Source of the DNA: Chrysoperla carnea
Taxonomy: Eukaryota > Arthropoda > Insecta > Neuroptera > Chrysopidae
Direction of reading: 5' to 3'
Assembly: GCF_905475395.1 (NCBI RefSeq)
Contig: NC_058341.1
Location: forward strand, 62,193,501-62,257,500
Length of the DNA stretch: 64,000 nt
The stretch's first letter is position 1. Each line of letters begins with the position of its first letter. The notes below the pieces were generated by a model, which ran no database searches, was not told the DNA's origin, and saw nothing but the letters and a program-made list of their open reading frames with translations. Made by a program: the position numbers and the translations under genes. Shown one piece after another: positions 37,481-46,763 of the stretch.

Positions 37481-38219
37481 GTTGATAAAACCTTGATAGA
37501 TTCTATTCGAAAGTGTCGTGGGCGTAATTCTGTAATTAAATGTCTCTCTTAGTCTCTCTCTTACCTTCAAAAGAAATCTGAATATGAAGTAATCTCAATG
37601 TTTCCAAACATTTAAAATCGTTGAAATAATGTACATAACACGTTGATAAATCCTTGACACATTCTATTCGAACGTGTTATGGACATATTTAATACAATTC
37701 GGGATGAGATCGTCTATTTGTTCTAAATATAATCTCGATACGCCGATTTAATGGAAATACGCAAGTCTAGATACCTACATATTTATATTTACTAGTCTTG
37801 CATTTAGTAAATCCCATAGAAGTAATAACATAGAACCGTAATGTGGCCATCCAAACGGTTGATCGTTATAGAGAGAGACCTAAAAAAAGAACGCGCATAG
37901 CTGCCTTCGTCTGTCTTATATTAACTCTATGAAATACATAGACATGCACGTGTTTATAGAATAATTCAAAATATTAATATTGATAACTGGAAGTTGCAAC
38001 TTGCAATCAGAAGAAGACCCGAAATCAGTAGTTACAATACCGACCACCAGATGCTTAGCATTTTTTAAAGCCAATAAAAATATGAAAATTCAAATCAGAT
38101 AAATCCCGCCAACTGGCAATAAAAATTTGTACTATTAAACAGGAAGTGAACCGCTTTTTCAGTAGTTCCAATTTAGACCCCGGATTACTTACAATTTATC
38201 AATAGCGCTTTATCAGGCT
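37481..38219. other. No gene seen
   Basis: Spacer between the Helitron-like repeat and the family D fragment. It holds a loose duplication (ACGTTGATAAAACCTTGATAG at 37480 and ACGTTGATAAATCCTTGACA at 37640). Confidence 0.5.
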
Positions 38220-38505
38220 GAGAGACAAAGAGAGAAGACGACCTATGTTGCCCATTTCGAACTCAACCTCACTTTTATATCCTGAGCACGCCGTAAAAAT
38301 TTCAGCTTCATATCATTTTTCCTTTTTGAGTTATCGTGTTGACAGACAGAAGGACAGACAACCAAAAATGGACTAATTAGGTGATTTTATAAACACCTGT
38401 ACCAATTTTTTGTTCGTAGCATCAATATTTTTAAGCGTTACAAACTTGGTACTAAACTTAATATACTATGATGTATTTTATATATACATGGTACAAAAAT
38501 TTAAC
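38220..38505 (+). repeat. Dispersed repeat family D, partial plus copy
   Basis: Contains ATCCTGAGCACGCCGTAAAA (compare 45119), GAGTTATCGTGT.GACAGA (compare 45170) and ATGGACTAATTAGGTGATTT (compare 8467), linking the copies at 8050 and 44700 into one longer family. Confidence 0.7.
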
Positions 38506-38793
38506 GAGGTGGATACCCGAGTACCCCAGTGCACACATATGGGTTAAATATAGATTTTCTAGCTCTTAAAACTTTTAGTACGCAACATTAAAAAAAAATA
38601 TTTTTTGGAAAATTATTAAAGCATCCCCATTACTTGATATTTGTTTAAACGTTATTTTAACATTTTCATTAAAAATTATTGTTATTATATTTTACTCTTT
38701 TTTTTTTATTTACAAAATAAATTACAAAATAGAGGACAAATAGAATAATAATGTTTTCAAAAAAACAGCAATTTAGCAAATAAAATAAAAATT

Positions 38794-41700
38794 TCATTTT
38801 CTGCTGCGTAGACTAAATCCAGCACCTTGAAATGCTTGAAAATCATCATCGATGTCTTTCTTGACTTTTTTCTCTGGTTTGATGGTGCGTATAAATTTAA
38901 GTGTACCAATACGATAATCATAATCAGGTATACCTCGTACGTACGATGCTTTTGGTTGTACTAATTCCGTTGATGTGGAATCTTTACGTTTCTTACCATC
39001 TAAACGATTACCCGCGCCTTTGAATGCAACAAAACCCGCAGGCTCTGGCATCATATCAGCTGGATCTACTGACATTTCTTCATCTACTTTAGTTTTAGGT
39101 GATGGTTCTTTATATCCAACTGGTGTAGCAAATTCGACCTATAAAATTTGTAATATACACGTGAAAATAAGCCAATTCAACAAAAATTTCGTTACTTTAA
39201 AGTTACTACAATTGTGTGCTGCTTTATCATCTTCAAATTACAATTTGAAACCTTTTGTACAAGATTTTATTTTAGACTGGGAGATGGTGACAAATTTCAC
39301 TTAGCGATTTTCTCGCTTATATCTCAAAGAATACTGAAAGATATGCATAAACTAATATTATTATCGGGAAATTAGAGAAGTCACAATCACATCAAAAATT
39401 TCGTTACTGAGTTTACAACAAAATAATTTGCTGAAAATATCGAAAATACAAGCCTACCCTTGAACAAATTACAAACACAAGCAATTTTAACGTTTTCTAT
39501 TTCCCCTCTAACATATTCCTCTTTTCGACTAAGATAGGTTAGGTTAGGTTATATTAGCTGTCCACGAAGGACACACACTTAGGCTATAGAGTCCATTGTG
39601 ATACCATATATGAGTTTTACCACCTTTTCCACTGAAAATTTCATTTATCAGTTTCTTAATTATTTTAAAACGCTAAATGCACCTCCTTCCTGCTTATACC
39701 ATTCACTATACCAGCCCACCACAACTATTAACTAAATTAAATTTTATGTAGCGGTAGGAATCGAACCCGCTATCCTAGGCATACCGCGCAAATGGAATCA
39801 GTTACTATTTATTAGATATAAATATGTAATTTAAGTATTATTTTAACTACAAATTTTAGTAAAATCCCAAACAACGCCTATAAATTTTGAATACACAGAA
39901 AATTTTTTTCATCCCAAAATTTTTTAATATAGGCAATTTTTTAACGGAAATATGTTAAAAATAGACTTAAAATATAAATATTTATAAAGAAGTCTATTAA
40001 TACAGGAAATAAAGACATTTAACTTCGGAAAAATTCCCGGAAAGCTAGATTTTTGCATGAACCTTCTATTTGTTTGTGTTGCCTAGGGCAAAGGTCACAA
40101 AATACGATTTTTCGCGAATATTTCGTTAATAGTCATATAGGAAATATAGGTACCTATATTAGGAAAATTCCTACAAAAACATACAATTACTTTTTTCGAA
40201 ATAATTCGATTCAAAAAGTTGTGACGTATTGTATACACTCCTTAACGGTATCTGTTTGTCGAAAATATGCAATTATACGCTTAAAAAGAAATTCAATTTT
40301 GTTTACAATTTTAACCACCATTAATCCATTTCTATTTATCGTATCAAGATGAATAAAAAAAGAAATATTTGTTAATTCATGTAGAATAAAATAGTATAAA
40401 ATTGTTTCGTAAATTTTTAAAAGTTTGGCAATAGGAGCTGTGGCCGTATAAACACTTAAGTTGTTCATAATAAATCCCCCATCCCCACTCTGAGCGATGA
40501 GCAACTTAAAATTTCGGATTCAGCGGGCCAAAATACGTCGAAATACATTCCTTGTTCGGTAGGACCTGTAAATGCATACGAAACCCACTCAGCTTTTCAA
40601 GTAATTTAAAAGCATTATATACCAATCATCTTAGGTTTTCACCTCGGAATCTAACGGAATAAGCTAATTTTTTGTACAAACCTTTATTTTGATACTACAA
40701 ATGTTGTCTCGAAAGTCACAAATGATAATGCGTTCGCGTCGTTAGATATTCAAGGTTAAAAGTATCAAAAATCAGTTTTTTGTAAATATCTCGTTTATTT
40801 TGCGTTCAATCGTATTAGCATTTATTATAAAAGTTGTAGAGGATAAAATTTTCTACAAATTTTGACTTAAACTTTTTTTTGTATGTTGAACCGTTTTCGA
40901 AATAGAGGGCGCAGAAGGTGTTGCGTTCAACTTAACGTACTTTAGTGTAGGGTCAATATTTATAAATATATTTAATCGATAATTTAGTGAAAAAACTGTA
41001 TAATAGATAAGATCAATCGCGAATTCCAGTCTATTATGCGGTTTTTTTCCATGATTATTCATTAAATATTACTTAAACTACTACTATTAAATATTTAAGT
41101 TGATCGTAAATTATTTTGTAATGCTTAGTTCATTTATATCTATATTTCATTTAACGTTTAATTACAAATATTCGAAACACAAATACCGTTAAGGAGTGCA
41201 TACAATACGTTAGAACATTTTGAAACGAATTTTCTTAAAAATCCATAATCTTACAAAAAAAAGTAACTGTATGTTTTTGTAGAAAATTTTTTAATAAACA
41301 AATTTGGTTACTATTTTTTTGACCGTTAACGAAATAGTCGCGAAAAATCTTATTTTGTGACCTTTGACTCAGGGGACTTTTTTAGTGGAATAAAAGTTTG
41401 CACTTATTACTTAAATTAAAAAAATTACTCACATTCATATCACATTCTATAATCGTAACAGCGTTTCCTGGTTTTGTCTCCAATACACACATTTCATAAA
41501 TACGTTGGTTATATTTAATGGCTATTAAATCTCCAGTTGTTAAACATGCAAAACTTCGTAATGCATTTTCAAGTACAGCTTTTGGATTTGTTATTTCTAG
41601 AAAATCTGGAGTTTGTGGTTGAAATCTTGAAAATGTAGCTACTGGTAATGAAACACTTTCAATTTGTAACAGATCACCTTCCTCGAGTAACAAATTGTGC

Positions 41701-43724
41701 ATCATCTAATTGATAAGCAAAATAGATTTTGATTAGTATATCATTTGATTTTATTAAATTTTGTTAATAGTCTCTGGTGTCAAAATTATTTGCTCTCCGA
41801 TATGCCTCAAATTTTGAATCAATGATTCAAATTGAATGTAACAGGTGTGCCATCTTTTATGTCGATTTGTAAACATTGAATAACTTCGAAAAAAAACTTA
41901 CATCTGCATATGAGATATTTTTATTCAATGTGGTCCCACGCAATTTATGTGGATTAGCTTTTGAATACAACATCCATCAAATGGCGACCTCAAAACATTC
42001 ACTTTTGAGGGCAAGCAATGGCGTTTCATGGATCCCGTGTGGATTTCCATCAAAATTTGCTTCTAAAAATCAGGTTCGTTGTCAACCTTTTGAGCGACTG
42101 CTCTCTCTGACTGCTACAACCGGTTCATTGGAACGCCTTGGTAGTTCATGAACGGAATGTTTCCGATCTCCCACAGTCCCGAGCTCAACAAAATTTGACA
42201 CCAAACGACGAACAGTGTTGACGTTGAGTTAACACAACTGAACGATTATTTTCAATGTACAGCGTCACTATTTCGGCGTTTAAATACCGACATAAAAGAT
42301 GATGCACCCTAAAGTTATCTTTTAATATTTGGGAGAAGTTTCAATGTAATCTAATTAATAATTCTCTATGTTATAATGTTAACTCATATCTTAATTTGGG
42401 AATAGTGTTTTTATTATTATTATTATTATAACAAGTCCAATAAATGAACATTTATTTCTTCCCAAATTCGTATTCAAAGGCAAATTTTTGGCAAATAGCT
42501 TCTATTGGAGGGAGGTTATCTAAAATTTATAAAAAAATTGGACAGAGAGTCTCTAGAGGGTTTTTAATATTGTGATGTCACAAAGTTCTGACGTTTACAA
42601 TAAATCGAAGTTCGGAGAAATTTTAATCGTAGGTAAGTAGACTATGTCCCAGAACATTTCTCCTAAGATTCCTCTCTCAGAATCTTAAAGGGCCACTATT
42701 TTAAATTTTAAGCCAATTATCTCGAAAAATATTAATTTTGCGTAAAAATATTTATGACAAAAATTGTTGAAAACAATAATAACTATAACTTTTTATAGTT
42801 TGGGAAAACATTCCATGTAGAAGTTATTAGAATTAATAACTTCTACATGAAATGTTTTCCCAAATTATGGATAAAATGTTATAGGGTTTTTAAGATGGTA
42901 GTTTAAAGATGGAAACGATTTTTGGTTTTACAAATAAAATTTTTTGCACTTCAATTTTTCACCGTTGTTTGATTGACGATTATAGAATTTACAAAAACCA
43001 AAACTTATCTGAATAAGTGTCAACTATTCGACTCTTGCGGAATTCCGCAGTACATTTTTGGACCATGGGTATATTTTTCCCTTATTGTTTTAAAAGAAGG
43101 GGTAAATCATGGAATTTGATAAAGAAATAAGGAAGATCCCGCCGATCGATCAAAAAACAGGCTAGTAAAATAATATTTGTGTTTAAAACTTTCCTGGAAG
43201 TAACTTTTTAGATAATCGGAGCAGTAGACAGTTTGTATACGAAACTTGAAGCCGATTAGAAAGCGATCACTTTTGAAATTCAAGTATTTAAATATTTATT
43301 TTACCCAATATGGAAGATAAACTTTGCCTTCATCGGCAACAAACTCTAGGACACCACAATGTGTAATACGTCCTGTGTTTTTATTTGTAAGTTTGAACAA
43401 CATTGGATAATTAATATTGAGACGTGTAAGTTGATCCAACGCAGATGGAGGCATTATGACTGCAATACAAAAATTTTTAAAAATCAAGATTTATTTGAAC
43501 GAACTATTGAATTTTTAACGATAGAAAAATATTTACTTTTGCCACCACGTTCAACATCCTGACGATCGTTACCTGGTAACATTGACACCGAAAAGCAATG
43601 ATATGCCGTATTAAAGGGTCTAGGAATTTCGGGAAACATATTAAATCCAAATTGAAACTGAAAAATTATATTTAATTATTTTTTTTTAAATTGATGTATA
43701 TTGAAATTTTGTATAGTTTACCAT
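38794..43724 (-). CDS. Ufd1: Ubiquitin recognition factor UFD1 (five exons)
   Basis: Cofactor of the p97/VCP-Npl4-Ufd1 complex, which extracts ubiquitylated proteins from membranes and complexes for proteasomal degradation. Exons on the minus strand are 43724-43722 (the ATG alone), 43657-43537, 43459-43305, 41705-41433 and 39138-38794. Phases close to 298 aa, against 307 in human. The N-terminal double-psi-barrel domain shows [64 protein letters not shown] and [13 protein letters not shown]. The C-terminal exon has the p97/Npl4-binding repeats [13 protein letters not shown] and [10 protein letters not shown]. Introns 3 and 4 host a SINE and two transposon remnants. The first donor (ATG/GTAAAC) and the donor AAT/GTGAGT are good matches. 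The transcription start is not visible. Confidence 0.95.
39530..39801 (-). mobile_element. tRNA-derived SINE in Ufd1 intron 4
   Basis: Inverted relative of the copy at 1839-2119. The minus strand reads GCGGGTTCGATTCCTACCGC (B box) and further on TATCACAATGG, then TAACCTAACCTAAC at the 3' end (plus 39535-39550). The A-box half of the head is degraded. Confidence 0.7.
40086..41370. mobile_element. 1.3-kb element with about 190-bp TIRs in Ufd1 intron 4
   Basis: AAAGGTCACAAAATACGATT at 40090 and onward is matched inverted by the right end at 41365 (AATC..TATTTTGTGACCTTT). The similarity includes TTTTTCGCGA.TATTTCGTTA, CTACAAAAACATACA.TTAC and CGTATTGTAT.CACTCCTTAA. The centre has no transposase-like frame. 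Both ends lie inside the intron. The superfamily is not determined. Confidence 0.7.
41844..42308 (-). mobile_element. Internally deleted Tc1/mariner-type element in Ufd1 intron 3
   Basis: The ends GGTGTGCCATCTTTTATGTC and, inverted, GGTGCATCATCTTTTATGTC form the TIR. The minus strand near the right end gives broken transposase-like text (VVLTQR-like TQRQH.SSFGVKF, then TFRS and NVDNEP-like pieces) of the N-terminal domain. It carries the same TIR as the relic at 27343-27790, so the two are members of one family that preserve different parts. Confidence 0.65.
42799..42865. repeat. Near-perfect hairpin, about 32-bp arms
   Basis: TTTGGGAAAACATTCCATGT with AGAAGTTATTA is mirrored almost at once by TAATAACTTCTACATGAAAT and GTTTTCCCAAA. 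The loop is about 4 nt. It lies in Ufd1 intron 3. Confidence 0.8.
43093..43178. repeat. Dispersed 87-bp repeat, copy 2
   Basis: Matches 27796-27882 in order: GGGTAAATCATGGAATTTGA, AAATAAGGAAGATC and AACAGGCTAGTAAAATAATA. Confidence 0.7.
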
Positions 43725-44180
43725 TTTGAATAATGGTGTTTTATCAGTGGTTTACGGATATAATTTTCCTTATTATTTTCCAAATACTTTCGCCAGCGAA
43801 TATTTTCACGTCAATTTGACATACGATGACAATAGAATTTGACAAATAACTTTCTGTCATATATGTAATACTCTTTGGTTATTTTTTTTAAACAAAAGTT
43901 TATTGTAATTATTCAACCTCAAAGTTAAAAAGTCCCTAAAAATTAGAGCCAATTTTAAAATTATTTTCAGGTAAATTAGAGCCAATAAGAGTAAATTTTA
44001 AAATTATTTTCAAAACTAAAAAAAATTTTGATAATGAAATTATTTTTTCATAGTTCCAAATTTTACCAAAACTATAATATCAAAAAATTGAGCTCGATTT
44101 ATTTTTGTTAATTCATCATATATTTGCGAGATCCCAAAATACTAACCTGACCTCTACTGATTTAAATATGAAATGAAGTT

Positions 44181-44655
44181 TAAACCATGGAGGTTATAAA
44201 GAAGGAGAACGATCGCTTTAGAAAATATTGTCCTCGAAATATGGACAAAATAAGACAGGCGCTGGAATCGCTATGTCGTCTCATTAAAAGCGGGCTGTGC
44301 GCTAATTTCAAATGATCTATCAACGTTTAATATACGTGTATATAATATCATTCAAAGGAAAAAAAAGCAAATAATGAAATTATTATTAATTATTATTATT
44401 ATTATTTACTAATGAATAAATTATAAATTATCTATTCTACTTTATAAATTTATCTATACTACTTTATAAATTTGAATGGTACTAACTTCATCTACTTGTA
44501 CTCATTAACAGCTAACTTCGCAGATACTACTTACCGACGACAGCGCGGCTGGTGGCTGAAAAACGAACTATAAATTCTACAAATTTTCAGGGACAGCCGG
44601 GCTAATGCTTTAGCACGTAGCGATCGTTCTCCTTCTATATAACGTCCATGGTTTA
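44181..44655 (+). mobile_element. Non-autonomous TIR element T, intact copy
   Basis: Starts TAAACCATGGAGGTTATAAA followed by GAAGGAGAACGATCGC, and ends with the inverted form GCGATCGTTCTCCTTC..CCATGGTTTA. Related copies lie inverted at 49910-50213 and 58010-58313, and a right-end piece at 52801-52860. Shared internal text includes AATATTGTCC.CGAAATATGGA and GACAGCGCGGCTGGTGGC. Short frames in it are probably not functional. Confidence 0.75.
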
Positions 44656-44699
44656 AACATTAAACTATGGAATGTAGATGTAAGGAACACAATCTCTAT

Positions 44700-45190
44700 G
44701 TTAAACAAGTGAAAACAAACAATTGACTGAGTTAATTGTTGAAATACCATGCATAGTCGGTGTTGATTTCTTTATCACATAACACATGTATAGACAGTAT
44801 GTATAAAATGTATAGACAGTGTTGATGCGCAATCATTTGTTTTTTTGACGTCACGTAAATAACAAAAGATATTCACTTTTAAATAAACACACATACAACA
44901 TACAAATACTATAAAATTTTCACCTAATTATCGCCCTCGTTGGTAAACAGTGATGTTTACAAAAAAATGTTTCAAACAAAAGTTATTTATTTTTTTATAA
45001 GGAACATTTTTTACATTTAAACTTTTGTTCTATCTCTAACGGTTTACAAGATGGGTCCTACGGACCCAAGACCCAATTGGCCTATGATGCTCATTTACGA
45101 ACTTGACCTCTCTTTTTACGTCCTGAGTACGCTGTAAAAATTTCAGCTCGATATCTTTTTTCGTTTTTGAGTTATCGTGTCCACAGACGG
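44700..45190 (+). repeat. Dispersed repeat family D, plus copy
   Basis: Longest copy in the window: TGTATAGACAGTGTTGATGC, CGCCCTCGTTGGTAAACAGT, TATCTCTAACGGTTTACAAG, ATGGGTCCTACGGACCCAAG and TTTTTACGTCCTGAGTACGC in order. It ends at GACGGACGGACAAAACAAAC, where the zinc-finger duplication block begins. Confidence 0.7.
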
Positions 45191-45639
45191 ACGGACAAAA
45201 CAAACATGCTGGAGAAATTATATCCAAGGATTGATTAGGATAATACATTAGAATTTGAGAGCGATTCATTTGAAAGCTAACATTCGCATTCGCGAATGTA
45301 CAAAATTTTCAGTGTTTTTTTTTTCACTACATTTAATCGATATCTGGTAGTATAATTCAAAAAAAGTTGATAAAGAGTTACTTTCTCGTAAGACTGCAGT
45401 TAACAAATGTTAATATTTGTGAACAATTTTTTCACAAAAACTTACACGTTAAGGTATAGTTGTAGCTTCACTATACGATATGTAAAGACTTTAAACTATT
45501 ATAAAAAAGTTAATTTTCCTTCTAATCTAATATTTTTTAATTAACATGGGAGGCGAAACGACCCCCTTTATTCACCTTTTTTTTTTCGTATTTTTTGCTC
45601 CAATAAAACACAATAATATGAAAATTTACATTGATTTTT

Positions 45640-45850
45640 ATTTTTAACATTAAAAGTTTTAATATATTTTCATCTATAATTTCGCTGAGTATCTTGTATT
45701 ACAAATATTACATGAAAATGGTTTTTCCCCGGTGTAAATTCGTATATTTACTCGTTGTGGTTCTAATACAATTTCATCTAAAATTTTGTAAATTCTGTAT
45801 TTAATTGTTTTTCATTTTTTATAATTTCGTAGTTAATTATATTTAATTGT
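45640..45850 (-). pseudogene. Decayed third zinc-finger gene copy
   Basis: On the minus strand, text homologous to the start of the intact genes (EKQLNTEF-like, from ATTAAATACAGAATTTACAA; then a degraded ILAENVLDPQQ region) runs with a large deletion into a single finger remnant, RIYTGEKPFSCNICNTRYSAK (about 45750-45680). Stops interrupt it and nearly the whole finger array is missing. It lies 3' of the intact gene in block A. The matching place in block B is occupied by two TIR elements. Confidence 0.65.
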
Positions 45851-46763
45851 CATTTTCATTAATTCATTAGCAGACACGGCGAACTTCGTACCGCCTATCA
45901 GTCGATTATTTATTTTATTTTTTTTAAATACTTTTCAGATATCTTATCTGCAAAGGGAAAAGGTATATGGGCTATAATAGTTATGATTAATAAACATACA
46001 ACTACAAATACTATTACAAACCTTAATAGTTGGCATGCAATTTTCCCGAACTACTTTTGTTGCTATAAATGAGGTCAATTGAAAGCAGTCTTTGTATTGT
46101 TTTGCTTTCCTGGAACCTCTCTACTCTCCACGTTATATTCGTGTAAGGCCATCTATTAGTTTTGATAATAAATTATCCATTTCAATGGTTGTTGGGGAAA
46201 CACTATTTTATATATTTTGGTATATAAAATATTTATGATATGTACTGAGTTTATTTTAGTGCTTAGGTCTTATTAATCGTGTTGATTATATTTAGGTAGT
46301 GTTTAATTGTGAATATAATTGACTATTAACGAAATAAGATGGTTTTACATTGCATTTAACTTACATCAAACTAATAATTCATTGTTATTAGTAATGTTAA
46401 TATTAAAATAAATATGCTATTTTATTTCAAATATTGCAATAAATTATTATTTTATTAATGTTTGTTATTTTATTTAAAAATCTCCACTTTATTTAATTAG
46501 AAGACAAATAAATACAAAAAAAAAAATGATAAACTTAATAGACAATATTTCGAATAATACCTAATTCCCGCCATTTAAAAAAAAAGTTTATTGTAAGTGC
46601 CTTTCTCCAGGGGGCTTTTTGGACAACATTTCATGTACAGTAGAGATGCCTATCTATTTAAGTAATAAATTATAATCTGTGTATATAAAAAAAGAATTAG
46701 CGAAATCGGTTGGTTCAGCTGCTGCCGAGATTTGCGCTTAGCAACACATTCAGCGATTCATTT

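Noticed and set aside
39533-39552. Interstitial telomere array
   Set aside because: Only two to three TTAGG-type units are present and they belong to the SINE tail.
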